From Nephrocerus scutellatus (lineage: Eukaryota > Arthropoda > Insecta > Diptera > Pipunculidae): a stretch of 64,000 bases of DNA. The notes beneath the pieces are model-generated. The model saw only the letters and a program-made list of their open reading frames with translations. It was not told the DNA's origin and searched no databases. Position 1 is the first letter of the stretch. Each line of letters starts with the position of its first letter. The position numbers and the translations under genes were made by a program. This document shows positions 1 to 11,539 of the stretch, piece by piece. The DNA lies in assembly GCA_947095585.1 (NCBI GenBank), contig OX352766.1:21256939-21320938 (forward strand), written 5' to 3'.

Positions 1-94
1 TATACTAAGGATAAGTTAAGCCAAAAGAAAAGGAAATAGCAGCAACAAAATTTGTATTTTTTTTTCTCTTTCACAGAGCACTGTATCATTTATG

Positions 95-398
95 CAATGT
101 TGATAGAAAGAGCAGAGCAGAGCACTGATAGAAAATGAACAGTGACTATACTATCAATACGGTTGCGGTGAAGAATTAAGTAGCTTCGCAGCTTGTGCTG
201 CACAAAAAAATGGCAGGCAGTCGGTGTGCACGAAATTGCGGCTATTTTTGAACCGACTAACAGTCTGCTTGTAGGGCGACAATTTGACATTTACATTTTG
301 CTATTTGCATCCAATTTTAAGTAGCTGCGTAACTGCGCAGTCGATTTTTCTTTAATGCATTGGCTGAAAATTGAATTTTTGACCAAAATGCAGCATAA
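95..398. repeat. Direct repeat, copy 1 (~300 bp)
   Basis: This block recurs at 849-1155 in the same orientation with only scattered substitutions and small indels (offset about 754 bp). No coding potential or terminal structure was recognised. It is probably a fragment of a dispersed repeat or a local tandem duplication. The 450 bp between the copies shows nothing I can name. Confidence 0.8.
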
Positions 399-848
399 AC
401 TGCGCAGCGGCTGAATTCTTGACCGCAGCCTACTACTGCATATGTTTGTTTCGTTCTGCTCTGCTTGATTGTATGTTATTGAAACCACATACATGATCAT
501 CAATCACATCAAATAGAACAGAATAAATAATTTATAAGCTGATTTTAATGTTTATAACCACTAACTGTGAAGTTGCTGCATATTACATATTACTGCCCAA
601 ACACAGTAATGCAGCTTTTGATTTCAACTCATAAAAAATTTGAGTAGTTTTAAATTAAATCAGAAGAGGAAAGTAGTGAGTACTGAGTAGTGCTGCCCAT
701 ACTTCAAAATGGTATGGTAAGATTGTCGCTTTTCAAACATGCAGGCCAATTATTTCTCATTAAATTTCTTTTGCATTGTTCTCTTATTTCTGTAACTTAT
801 AGTAGTATTGTTTTCTGTTACACGACCAAACACGAGAGCACTCACTCA

Positions 849-1155
849 CAATGTTGATAGAAAGAGCAGAGCAGAGCACTGTTAGGAAAATGAACAGAGA
901 CTATACTATCACTACGGCTGTTGTAAAGAATTAAGTAGCTTCGCAGCTTGTGCTGCACAAAAAAATGGCAGGCAGTCGGTATGCACGAAATTGCGGCTAT
1001 ATTTTGAACCGACTTACAGTCTGCTTGTAGGGCGACAATTTGACATTTACATTTTGCTATTTGCATCCCATTTTAAGTAGCTGCGTAAACTGCGCAGTCG
1101 ATTTTTCTTTAATGCATTGGCTTAAAAGTGAATTTTTGACCAACATGCAGCATAA
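849..1155. repeat. Direct repeat, copy 2 (~300 bp)
   Basis: Second copy of the block at 95-398. Similarity starts at CAATGTTGATAG and ends at CAGCATAA in both copies. The sequence after the repeat differs between copies, which marks the duplication border. Confidence 0.8.
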
Positions 1156-1251
1156 GAGCTGTTAAAAAAATATGTGCGTGTAATCTTTACGCGCGGTTGG
1201 AGTGAAATTCTTTGACGTTGTGGCCAATATTACGATTAAATTAAAAGGCAC

Positions 1252-2310
1252 GAGTCGCTTGAGAAATTGCTTAGTTCCCGAAATTCCAGACCATAATGAT
1301 CATACTCCAGAATTCCCATAGGAAGAAGTCTTATAGCCGCATATTAGTCCTGCATCCCGAATTTCATTTCAATCGCTTGAGAAATTGCTTTGTTCCAGAA
1401 ATTCCAGACCATAATAATCATATTCAAGAATTTCCATAGCAAGAAGTCTTAAGCCGGAACTATAATGTAATTTCATCTCTTTACGCTAGTGTCAAAACCC
1501 GACGATTAAATAAGCGAATACAATGAAAATGTATGCTGCGCCCATAATAGCGTTCGCAATACTTTCGTTACTTTGCCAATCGATTAGATGTGCGCTGGCG
1601 AGCGCATTTTCTTAAGAAAACTTGACAGTTGTCATAGGTTATTTCGTCGAGGTGACAAAACTACATTTTGGTCGGATGAGAAACTTTAGAATCTTTGGAA
1701 AGCATTTCGTCGGATTTTGACTTTAACGTAAGGGGGCGAAATTGCATTATAGTTTAGCCTTTATAGTCGCATCTTAGTCCTACATTCCGAATTTCATGCG
1801 AATCGCTTGAGAAATTGCTTTATTCCAGAAATTCCAGACAATAATGATCATATTCCAGAATTTCCATAGGAAGAAATCTTATAGTCACATCTTAGTCCTA
1901 CATTCCGAGTTTCATACGAATCCCTTAAGAAATGGCTTGGTTCCAAAAATCCCAGACCCTATTGGCCAGATCCTAGAATTTCCATAGGAACAAGTCTTAT
2001 AGTCACATATTAGTCCTACATTCCGAGTTTCATACGAATCCCTAGAGAAATGGCTTGGTTCCAAAAATCCCAGACCCTATTGGCCAGATCCCAGAATTTC
2101 CATAGGAACAAGTCCTATAGTCACATATTAGTCCTACATTCCGAGTTTCATACGAATCCCTTGAGAAATGGTTTGGTTCCAAAAATCCCAGGCCCTATTG
2201 GCCAGATCCCAGAATTTCCATAGGAACAAGTCCTATAGTCACATATTAGTCCTACATTCCGAATTTCATGCGAATCGCTTGATAAATTGCTTTGTTCAAA
2301 AACTCTAGTT
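1252..2310. repeat. Tandem repeat array, 118 bp monomer, interrupted
   Basis: The phrase CATTCCGA(A/G)TTTCAT recurs at 1783, 1901, 2019, 2137 and 2255, exactly 118 bp apart. The unit also contains GAGAAATTGCTT, a CCAGA...CCATAGGAA segment and TTAGTCCTACATTCC. Older, more diverged units lie at about 1252-1460. They are separated from the regular block (about 1745-2310) by roughly 280 bp of unrelated sequence. It reads as a minisatellite with the youngest units at its right end. Confidence 0.85.
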
Positions 2311-2798
2311 TCTCATGACCAAATCCCATTGGATATTAAAAAACGTTACTTAACATCTGTTAAATAGTGACATTTAACATTTGAGTTTTTGAACATGTAC
2401 CCTCTTAAACCTTGGAGTGAGACGTTGTCACGTCAAAAAGTTTCACTTCAAAACAAACACACAAAACACAAATTACCGCTTCTTTTAACCGAATTGAGAA
2501 GAGTATGTCTCAAAATGGATTATTAACACAAATTGTCGCCAGTGTTATGCCTTCACGACAAAATGAGTAAAATCACCAGAAAAAACAAACACTCACAATC
2601 CGTTATTCTAGTAGCTAACGAGTTAGATCATCAACAAAATACCGCATGCAAAACATTCGACAGTTAGATTTCACCAAGTTTATTAGCTGCGCTGTTTGGG
2701 ATGGGATCCACGGACACACACACTGCACTTTGCACTTAATTTCGCGTGACCCGTTATATGTAAAAACAACATAACACTAAATTGATGTTGCTTTGATT

Positions 2799-2841
2799 TA
2801 TATAAGCAACAACGCGCGTGCTGAAATGCAGCACGTCAGTT
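2799..2841 (+). promoter_or_regulatory. Candidate core promoter (TATA box plus initiator)
   Basis: TATATAAG begins at 2799 and an arthropod-type initiator TCAGTT lies at 2836-2841. The spacing of about 39 bp is longer than the usual 30 bp, which weakens the call. A short inverted repeat (CGTGCTG/CAGCACG) sits between them. It could equally be the remnant of a retrotransposon promoter. Confidence 0.3.
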
Positions 2842-3250
2842 CACCGCGGCGATTGAGAGAAAAATGTGAGGAATTTTAGCGTTAAGCGTAAACGCGAAGA
2901 CAAGGACTTCGCTCTTCAACCATTCTGTTGCGGTAATTGCGGGTTTAAATATTGTTGCGGGTGGGACTGGTGATTAGCGGTGTGTAGTATATGCGGGCTT
3001 CTAGCTGATGCGGTTTGTAAATTTAAAATATTCTTCCTTTCAGAAAAATGCGGTTGAAATTGATGCAAATTCAATATGGTTGTTTTGCAGCTTATTTTGG
3101 TGTCGGATTCTCGATGTTTCCGTGAAAAAGAGTTGAATCATATTCGATTCGGAAAAAAGTTCCACCAAGTATATTATTGTGTATCAATTAATGCGGTTTA
3201 TAAGACAAAAATGTTGAGGCCAAATAAAAACAATGTTCTGTTTCAAATTA
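2838..3250 (+). other. Possible small transcription unit, product unknown
   Basis: Downstream of the candidate promoter there is a good 3' splice site (polypyrimidine then CAG, ending near 3043). Five bases later comes an ATG opening a 25-codon frame, and a second frame of 62 codons starts at 3076. An AATAAA signal lies at 3223-3228. A possible donor lies near 2932. The pieces are in the right order for a small two-exon transcript, but the peptides resemble no family I know and the upstream exon has an immediate ATG-TGA. I would not call a protein without transcript data. From 3,250 to 4,170 I see no gene. Confidence 0.2.
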
Positions 3251-4169
3251 GATTGTATTTTTAGCTTTAAAGATATTTATTTCTTTTCCAAAAGCACAAC
3301 TTAAGAAATATTATTATTGGAACAATATGAAAAGATGCCACTACAGCCGAACAGAGAAGAAGAAGTAAAGTCATTCTTCTAGCAAGAAGAAAAAGAATTA
3401 GTACACTGTTTCAAGTCTGAACAGCGTTCATACAATTATTTTTTTGGTACAAGTATATAAGTGCGTTCACTTAGGCCGATAATGATAATTTTAATGTTAA
3501 TTATTTTAGACACATATAATACAAAGGAAATACTAGACGTGTTGTCAGCAGTAGGAATCACAAGGAAAGAAGACCGATTCCTGGCCTTATATACTTTCCC
3601 GGTTCAGAAAATCCCGTTGTTGCTATGCCAGAATAATCCGTTATATCGTATGTTCTGCCGATGTCTTATATGTTGTTGTTATTGACTCTTTTTATTTTCT
3701 GTTGTTCGTCTTGCATTGCATGTTGTTTCTGTTTTGGTTTCTTTGCTCGGCCCAGCTGAGTACGTTGCATTGCTTTGGTAAGGTCGTCGTACCAAAAATT
3801 AAAAAAAAATTTTAAATTTGTGTTGCATAAATTCGTCCCACTTTTTTACGAATTTGTTCCACTCAACAATTCATTCAATATTAAAGGAAAACAAATTAAA
3901 TCAAAAATGATCGTTTAAAGGTGCTATCAAAAAATAAGTACTTGTTCCAAGAGCATCCTGATTTCGGAACTTCGATGCATTTCCGCATCTACGAACAGAG
4001 AAAAGTACTGCAAAGAATATGAACGCTCTCTTTCCATTAGCGGTATATTAATCCTCCTTCGGATTGGCGGATTTAAATGGGACAATTTGCTCGGGAATCG
4101 GACTTGAAATGAAAGAAGAGACTCTTTTTTGAAAAACTTATACGAGCTTTTGCAATGTAAGTATTCAAG

Positions 4170-4612
4170 TCAAAGATACTCATTTTCTTTTCTCGATTCG
4201 AGCTGTCTTTTACACATTATCCAGCAGTTGGCGATAGTGTAGTCAATCAAGTGGATATAGCGATATATAAGGATCACAGAGATCAACACATCCCATATAT
4301 TTGTTGTCTATAGGTTTACTATACTGGGCTAGGGAACAGAAACTTTTAACGTGTTTCTTTGCACCAACACTAATATCTAGCTTCGGGCTCAGCGCCAACA
4401 TATGAAGAGAGTAGAAGAACGCCCTTAATGCCCTTCCATTAACCCGCGATAATTTTTTCGTTTTCTTTTCCAATTCTTTATTACAGTTCCAATACGGTTT
4501 TCATCACTGTTCCAGTTTGGTAAATGTTTTTTCCTCTAAAGGCCTAAACACTATTTATGCTTGTAAAAAAACTATTGGTGTAGACACATCCTTCTTCTTT
4601 TATACCACTGGT
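4170..4612 (-). pseudogene. piggyBac-like transposase relic (C-terminal part)
   Basis: Reading the minus strand, three pieces line up with the piggyBac transposase family (DDE_Tnp_1_7). First is a VYTNSFFTS segment like the family's DNFFTS motif, followed by TGTVMKTVL like TGTVRxNR. Next is NKYMGCVDLCDPYISLY like the conserved MGGVDxxDxxxxxY block with its catalytic Asp. Last is HLIDYTIANCWIMCKR like the LxNAWxLY block. The pieces fall in different frames with stops between them, so the gene is dead. The segment between the GVD block and the tail is partly missing. No terminal inverted repeats or TTAA sites could be assigned. Family membership is inference from these motifs; the relic is 5'-truncated. 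Confidence 0.6.
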
Positions 4613-4639
4613 TAATAGTTTCACTATAGAAGTCCAAAC

Positions 4640-5690
4640 TCTTTCATATCCGTTTATTTTAACAGAGCGTTTTGTGTAAATTTGAAAATTTATTACCAAA
4701 CGGTCACTAGCAGGTATAACATTTTTGAGTCCGAGTGGATTGGACTTTGCCCGGACATATTAACGAAAGGTGTAGCGTACAGAGAAGCGATTCATCTGCT
4801 CGTCAACCAACACGTAATATGGTTTTCACACGCCCATAGCCTCGAAAGTAACCCATAGCAACACTAGTTATGTTATGATATAAACGTCTTTTGTTATTTA
4901 CTACAATCTCAGCGAACACATTGCGCATGAGCAATAATTCTCTTTTGTTTGTCGTTTGTGATTTCTGCTTCTCTCTCGAATAAGCAGGAAAACCGGTTTG
5001 GACGCGTGAAAAATAGCGTACATGACTTGCAGAAAAGTGATCATCGTGCTCGTTAGATTGCCGAACTCGGCTACCGCCTCGTCAAGCTTCGACCTCGCAC
5101 GATAACTCCACTTTCCTTGCTCGTTCTGTAATATACTATTCCATAGCCTATCAGTTGGTTTTTTGCTGTTTTCATCAGGAAAACACATAAAACTCCGGAA
5201 CTCAATGTCTTGCCAAACAATCTGCATCTTCATCTTTAATTGGGTAAAAATCTGAAGTACCCATTAACACATGAATCACAGTCAAATGTAAAAGCTCTTA
5301 AGCTGAAGTCCGATTTTGGTCGCTAAAAGCAAGTCGGAAAGTGAAAAAAAGAAAGAAGAAAGAAAAGAAAGAAGAAAAGAAAAAAGAAAAGAACATTTTT
5401 GGATTTTGACGACGTTTACATCGGTAACGGTTTCAAGAATTTAAAAAAATTTCAATTATTTGATCTTATAAATTGAAAGTTCTTTCAAAAATTACCAACA
5501 GTTACTTTGTACCTAGAAGCGTTCAAGAGTAACAGGGTGTGAAGTTATGTAAGGTCAAAAGTATGTCTCTTCGCATTTAAACGCTACGTACACTGCAGGG
5601 GTTGAAAATAGAACCCCCCTCCCATACGATTTTTTTCACGAAATTAACCAAGGAATCACTTTAAGTATTTGCCACCTTAACCGATACACC
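4640..5690. other. No recognised gene; polypurine tract inside
   Basis: A 110-codon open frame on the minus strand (4901-5233) has no recognisable motif and may be chance or worn transposon sequence. A purine-only tract of A/G (AAAGAAAGAAG-like) runs over about 5341-5393. Confidence 0.4.
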
Positions 5691-5699
5691 CTGTATATT

Positions 5700-6045
5700 A
5701 TACATAGGATCGTTTCGATTTTCAATTACTTCATAAAAGTAGTATAAAGTACAAGCTTTGGTAGCAAAGTAGTACGGCCGATAAAATAGTAGTATATTAC
5801 TGATTGAAGTACGTACTCCAGCACTGGTCCGGAGCATGTGATTAGTTTGCAAGAAGCTGTTTGTCATTTAAAGACTTCTCGCCTAGTCACGAGTAAGCGA
5901 GTTGTTAGTCGGGTTGGGAAAAAGATGGAACCGATTAACAAAAAGCGACAATTTTTGTACTAGATTCCGTCATTAAAGTTGCACTACGCCAAGGAAAGAA
6001 AACGCATCACATAACAATTAAATTGTATGCTATACTAGCTGTTCC
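5700..6045. repeat. Dispersed repeat, first part (split by an insertion)
   Basis: Similar to 16,918-17,230 and its mirror 41,705-42,017. Shared landmarks are ATCGTTTCGATTT, ACTTCATAAAAGTAGTATAA, CAGCACTGGTC, TCCGTCATTAAA and AAATTGTATGCTATA. In the 17 kb copy the sequence continues directly into ACCTCGTA and then TTTGCGACC. Here that continuation lies 760 bp away at 6,805, because another element has inserted. Confidence 0.7.
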
Positions 6046-6804
6046 CGGGCGCTTTGCTACCCGCACACATGAACCCCCGGGGTGACGGGAGTACTATAGC
6101 CTATAACCTTCCCTCACCTGCCAACAATTTACGTTGACATTTTTTTAAAAATACTTTTGTAAATCTCATGTCAAAATTTTACCTTTCTCCCCTTCCATAT
6201 ATACCTATAACTTTCCCCTACCTGCCAATAATATATCTTAAAAATTCTAAAAATTCAGTTTAAAAATGTGACTGATAGTAACATTTTACATTCCCTGTGT
6301 GTAAAATAAAATAACTACTAATCAAACAAATGCAGTTTTCGTGACTCATGTGTATAAAATTTGAAGAAAATCGGGTTAATTTTTTTAAAACAGGATTCTG
6401 ACCACTTTCAAAATATATCTATTTAGTGCCCATTATGGTATAAAACGCGATTGGTTCATAAAAACATGTAATTTGTAGAAGCAATAAAAAAAATTCTTAT
6501 GGAGACCCTTTGACTTAGGAGTCTGACCACTTTCAAAATATGCCTATTAAGTGCCTATTATGGTAGAAAACCCATATGCAAAGTTAGAATGCGATCGGTT
6601 GAAGGGTTTGGCAGTCCATACCAGACATACATACATACATACATACAAAGTTTCACTTTTCGATTTCACGTGATTTCAGGAAAAAAACTCGATAATAGCT
6701 GGACCGATTTTGGATTTCAAAATCAATTAACCATCATCACTCCTCCCTGCACCTTCTCTAAAAATGTTATGGCAATCGATTTAGCCGTTCTCGAGTTATG
6801 GAGT
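6046..6804 (+). mobile_element. Inserted dispersed element (CTAGCTGTTCCCGGGCGC family)
   Basis: The insert begins CTAGCTGTTCCCGGGCGC and contains GCGATCGGTTGAAGGG, TTTGGCAGTCC and a (CATA)n tract. A second, shorter copy in the opposite orientation lies at 19,613-20,022 (mirror 38,796-39,205). That copy shares the TTCGCTACCCGCAC start, the GCGATCGGTTCAATGG box and the GTAT/CATA microsatellite. It interrupts an older repeat, so it is a mobile insertion. It has no coding capacity and its class is not clear. Confidence 0.6.
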
Positions 6805-6905
6805 TATATAGATACCTCGTATTTATACGATCTTCCTTGTCACTTTTTACTTCCCGACTCGCTTTTTGCGACCAAAATCGGCCTTTTGATAGTCTGATGT
6901 ATAAA
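6805..6905. repeat. Dispersed repeat, second part
   Basis: Continuation of the repeat at 5,700-6,045: ACCTCGTATTTATACGAT and then TTTGCGACCAAAATCGGCC, matching about 17,222-17,300. The reverse complement reads RPILVAKSES, parallel to RPISVANESR in the LINE fragment at 17.26 kb. Confidence 0.55.
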
Positions 6906-6909
6906 GTGA

Positions 6910-7610
6910 ACGGTGATCACGTTTCTGGAATGCAATACAATTCGTCACCCGAATAGTTTCTTCCCAAAAAGGCATGACAATACCAAGACAATATCTTGGA
7001 AGTATTGTCTCGACCGAAGGTGGAACCGAACAGGACATTGCCAACCGAATCGGCAAAGCAAAATCGGTGTTTGGAATGATGTCCATGATATGGCGAAGCA
7101 ATGCGATCAGCTTAAACACCAAGCTGCGACTGTTCCGCTCAAATGTTGAATCTGTGCTGTTGTATGGGTGCAGCACTTGGAAGGTGACCGCTACTATCAC
7201 AAAAAGATTACAAACATTTGTAAATAGGTGCCTACGGAACATCTTAAGGGTTTTATGGCCTAACCGTATCTCTAACAAACATCTTTACCAGAGAACGGGT
7301 CAGGAACCAATAGGCACAACCATCCAACGACGGAAGTGGCAGTGGATTGGTCATACACTCCGAAAAGGCGACAGTTCCATAGCAAACTACGCAATGCAAT
7401 GGAACCCGTTATCTCAGGATGGTAGAAGAACGGGTCGTCCGAGAAATACATGGCGCAGAACAGTTGAGGAGGAGGCACGGCAATTGGGGAAGAGTTGGAG
7501 AGAGCTGAAGCTCATTGCCAGGAACCGCACGCGATGGCGCGTAGGCGTAGTAGAGGCCTTAGGACCCATAAGGGGATACAGGACATAAAGAAGCAGAAAA
7601 AGGCATGGGC
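6910..7610 (+). pseudogene. RTE-like LINE, 3' fragment with intact C-terminal frame
   Basis: An uninterrupted 204-residue frame (6974-7588) begins at PRQYLGSIVSTEGGTEQDI and continues with LLYGCSTWKVT, RKWQWIGHTLRK and GRRTGRPRNTWRRTVEEE. This is the region after the catalytic reverse transcriptase boxes in LINEs often mislabelled craniofacial development protein 2-like, which I take to be RTE-like. All catalytic motifs are missing, so the copy is 5'-truncated, as LINE copies commonly are. The final ~180 bp are nearly identical to the tail of the LINE copies at 20.8 kb and 38.0 kb, so they are one family. The initiator ATG is probably accidental. Confidence 0.8.
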
Positions 7611-8590
7611 AAATACTTAAAAAATGCATCCAAATTTGTTTTGGCCTATGGTCATCGTAAATTAAAATGTCTTCTTGCATATAACGTATAAGAAATCCTT
7701 TACTTATTCATTTTAAATTTCTTCATTTTCCACGGCTTACTTCTTCAAGGGTACGGTTTCCCTACCTGCATCTACTTAATTTTGTTTCTTATCCGCTTTT
7801 GCATTTTCCCACTCATCATTTCCTTCAAATACTTGATTTATGATTCCAAAAAGTCATCATCTTTATCAGAGAGGTCAGAATCACTATCGTTCAGGAGTTT
7901 TTCAAGCTCCTTATCAGTGCGTTTCTGGGTAAAGTTAAAGTTATGATTAAGATTAAGAAAACTATTTCACAAAAGTTTAAGAAAATCATTAAAAACCGAG
8001 CAAAAAATATGAAATTTTCAGTTGCCTTTATCTTCACTTTTTTGTTCAATTTAAATTATTTTTTTATTACCACCTTACCAACTTCAAACAGGCTTCAGGC
8101 TTCTTAACTCGCAACATTACTTCGCTTCAAAAGAATAAAGAACCGCCAAAATGAAAATTAAACTATCAGTGGGAGCATTTATAAGAAAAAAGATCAATTC
8201 TCTTAAAAAGCTGAACAGAAATTATGAAAATCTAGAACAGAAATAATACGTCAGTAATAAGTCCACATATGTGGACTCCTGCTTCGAAGAAGCTTGACTT
8301 CACTTATCGATTATATAAAATCCACTGTGGAAAACTGATATAAATATAGACATGCCCTCGAATTTAAATTGAGTTTCTGTCCACAGGAAACTGCAAGTAA
8401 CTGCCATTCATTAAACCAAGGTATTTTTCAATCTATAATGTACTCCGCTATACGTTTAGTCAATGTCAGAAATGCTTGCAATGCCCACCTTAGGCCAGTC
8501 AAGTTTGACTTCGACCTGAAACTAAGAAAAAAATACATCAACTTTAAGAGCCGAATTCTACTACTATTAAAATTCGTATATTCGCCTGAA
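7611..8590. other. No gene recognised
   Basis: AT-rich sequence. Short open frames are present, but none has a recognisable motif, splice context or repeat match within the window. Confidence 0.4.
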
Positions 8591-9090
8591 ACTTGAATAC
8601 TACTGTGTTGCCCGATCAGGTGCTCACAAGACCTCATGGCATCTACAAGAAAAAATATAGAATGGTGAGTGAAGTATTACAAATGCAATCAACTCGCTTG
8701 AATATCGTAGGAATATATCCTGTCTGTCACTTTTTTTCGCTTTTACCTCTGGAGATATTCACAAGTAAACCACCCATCCTCCAACACTTCGGCAATACTC
8801 TGCGTCAACTTGAGCCTACTATGATATGCCGTTAACCCCATATCTTCGGACGTACCGAACAGTACACTGATTCATTCTTTAGCCGCACAACAATTACAGT
8901 GGAATAAATTTCTCTGTTTCCCAGTTTGTATGATCTGAAGACATTCAAGATGCATGGTATAGACATCTTCCCTTTTATTCTCTCTTTGACGTGACGCAAG
9001 TCATTCAGGGACTTCTCCCTTGGCAATGAGTCAATATATAAAAAAAAACTTAGCATAAAAGAAAGTTGTAAAAGGAATAAGAAATTTATT
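8590..9090 (+). pseudogene. Probable LINE C-terminal relic, degraded
   Basis: Plus-strand frames contain LLPLEIF, then GRTEQYTDSFFSRT and SLYDLKTFKMHGIDIF. This order (leucine-rich segment, RT-x-x-Y-x-x-SFF-x-RT, then YDLKTFK) matches the tail of Jockey-type LINE polymerases. Frames shift and stops interrupt. It is too short to name the clade. Confidence 0.4.
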
Positions 9091-9332
9091 GGCACCAGAC
9101 GTTAAAAACGTCTAATATCTGTTGTAAGAGGGCGCATAAAATTTTGCCCTCCATTGAGACTTAGAAAATTAATTTTTTTTTTAAATTTTGAAACCTCTCT
9201 GCTTGTTTGATCATATTCTAAATCAACATCTCAGGAATATAAAAATAGGATAGAACGCATTTTTCTATTTAGGCCACACTGATCCAAGTGCTATCAAACC
9301 ATAGCAAACCCAATAAAAAAAAAATCATTGAT

Positions 9333-10120
9333 AAAAAAAACAACCCATAAAAATTCAAATTTTTCATGTAAATTCTCTAATAGGAGATGGGTGTGTGTTA
9401 AAATTTGAAGAAAATCGAGCTAATTTTAAAAAAATTGATGTGGGCACCATCCAAAAACTTTACAAAAAATGTTTTCCATCGAAGATACACAGGCGTAAAA
9501 AATTTGAAGAAAATCGGGTTAATTCGGTTTATATGGGGCCCCAAGACCCCGGCCACCAAAATTTTTTGCAAAAAGTGTTGTCCATCGGAGATACACACAT
9601 ATATAAAATTAAAAAAAATCGGGTTAATTTTTAAAAAAAAAAATTTTTGGGCCCAATGACCAATGAATTTTTACAAAAAATGTTGTCCATGTGTATAAAA
9701 TTTGAAGAAAATCGGGCTAATTTTTTTAAAAAAAATTTATGGTTCCCACTAACCCGGGGCCCGGGGTCTCCAAAATTTTTACAAAAAGTGTTGTCTATCT
9801 GAGATACACGCGTATATAAAATTTGAAGAAAATCGGGTTAATTTTTATAAAAAAATTTTATGGGGCCCCACGAACGCGGGGCCCGGGGCCTCCAAAATTT
9901 TTACAAAAAGTGTTGTCCATCAGAGATCAGAGCCCCCCGACCCCGTGGCCCGACGGTCCTCAAATGTCTCCGGAAATACACATGTGTGTATAATTTCAAT
10001 AAAATCGGGCTTTGGGAAGTGGGTTAAAAATTTATCGCAAGATTCCACGACAGACGACTGACGACCGACGACCGACGACCGACCCACGGGCAAGTGAAGT
10101 TAATATAGAGAATTTAAAAA
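9333..10120 (+). mobile_element. Short terminal-repeat element A (five internal units)
   Basis: Begins AAAAAACAACCCATAAAAAT with TAAATTCTCTA just inside, and ends GTTAATATAGAGAATTTAA, so the borders carry inverted AAATTCTCTA/TAGAGAATTT. The interior repeats a ~100-123 bp unit: AAATTTGAAGAAAATCGGG, a GC-rich GGGGCCC block, then TTGTCCATCGGAGATACACA. Copies B (10,484), C (11,063) and D (15,798) have the same ends but different unit numbers. It is non-coding. Near the right end there is a GACGACC microsatellite and a CACGGGCAAG box. The superfamily is unknown. Confidence 0.65.
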
Positions 10121-10134
10121 ACAATTGGTCGACT

Positions 10135-10217
10135 CCGTATTTCCCGAATCTTATAATTTACAGGCCTTCAAAATAGCTGTCAACAACTTCCTGAAGGACG
10201 ACCGTAGTGTTCATTAG
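10135..10217 (+). pseudogene. LINE polymerase C-terminal tail
   Basis: An open stretch reads LVDSVFPESYNLQAFK followed by IAVNNFL and a stop at 10,215-10,217. It resembles the (W)NSLP...FK...L ending of Jockey/CR1-type LINE polymerases. Element A ends immediately upstream and so appears to have inserted into, or next to, this LINE. From 10,218 to 10,483 there is AT-rich sequence with no gene. Confidence 0.45.
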
Positions 10218-10483
10218 AGGATACGATTATTTTATATAAAAAATTATTATTTTTTGTATTATTTATAATATTTGTTGTTTATTTTGTAATATTTTCTTGG
10301 TCAAGGTTTTTTGTAGTTTTCCCTGGCCATGATTCATTGATAAAAGTATTTGGACTCGCGTCGTTTTAGTTTCGTGTTCGTTTTTTCGTATTGCTTTTTT
10401 CAACGAATCAGAGATAATTCAGAGAAAATAAATCGAAACCGGCTACAAACGTGAGGAATGTATTATATTGTAAATCACATTCT

Positions 10484-10908
10484 TTAAAAAAAAAAAAACC
10501 CATAAATTTTTCGTGTGAATTCTCTAATCGGGAATACATAAATTGCAATTTGAATAAAATTGGGTACATTTTTTAAAATTTTTGTTAGAGAGCCCCCGAC
10601 CCCAGGGCCATTTCACTTCCAAATTTGTACAAAAAGCATTGTCCATCGGAGATACACATGCATATAAAATTTGAATAAAATCGAGTACTTTTTTCATAAA
10701 ATTTGTATGGGAGCCCCCCGATCGCGAGGCCCGAGGTGCTCAAGTTTTAATAGAAAGTAATGTCATGGGAAATACACATGTGTGCAAAGTTTGAAAAAAA
10801 TCGGACCTTAGGAAGTGTGTTAAAAATTGATCACAAGATTCTGCCCACCAACCAGCCATCCAGCCAGCCAGCCACGGGCACGCGAAGTTAATATAGAGAA
10901 TTAAAAAA
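10484..10908 (+). mobile_element. Short terminal-repeat element B
   Basis: Same ends as element A (AACCCATAAA...GAATTCTCTAATC and GAAGTTAATATAGAGAATT), with about two internal units. A CAGCCAGCCAGCC microsatellite replaces the GACGACC tract of element A before the CACGGGCACG box. Confidence 0.65.
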
Positions 10909-11062
10909 TCAGCGTATTTTATATTCTTTAGTGCACCACTAATTTGTTAACCACACGTAATAAAAGACAATAAAACTAAATTTGTGAACATTGTTCACGT
11001 TTCAGAAACAGAGCCATTTCAGTTATCTGATGATAGCGAATTACATGAAAGCAGCCTCGTGC

Positions 11063-11344
11063 AAAAAAAAACAACCCATAAAAATACAATTTTTCAGGTA
11101 AATTCTCTAATAAGAGATAGGTATGTGTTAAAATTTGAAGAAAATCGGGTTAATTTTTTTAAAAAAAGTTATAGGGCCCCACGAACCCCGAGGTCCGAGG
11201 GGCCTCAAATCAAATACACATGTGTGCAAAATTTCAATAAAATCGGGCCTTGGGAAGTGGGTTAAAAATTGATTGCAAGATTCCACCACACACAAACCCA
11301 CAAACACACGGCCACGCGAAGTTAATATAGAGAATTTAAAAAAG
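11063..11344 (+). mobile_element. Short terminal-repeat element C (minimal copy)
   Basis: Same ends as A and B with about one internal unit, about 280 bp in all. It shows the smallest form of the family: start box, one ATCGGG unit, GGGCCTTGGGAAGTGGGTTA, a CACAAAC-rich tract and the GTTAATATAGAGAATTTAA end. Confidence 0.65.
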
Positions 11345-11539
11345 AAAACTTTTTGGGATTATCACCACTAAATGAAATCACAGGTTTAGCGACTAGTCAT
11401 CTTCTGATCAATTAGTTCCATGGGTTGTCATTGTTAATTGATTATTAACGAGGTCAAAGTCATGACAACGGCAGCCACGTCGATGTGATATACAAAAATG
11501 CCGTATCCTTGACTCTAAAACCTTTAAGTTAAGGTAAGG

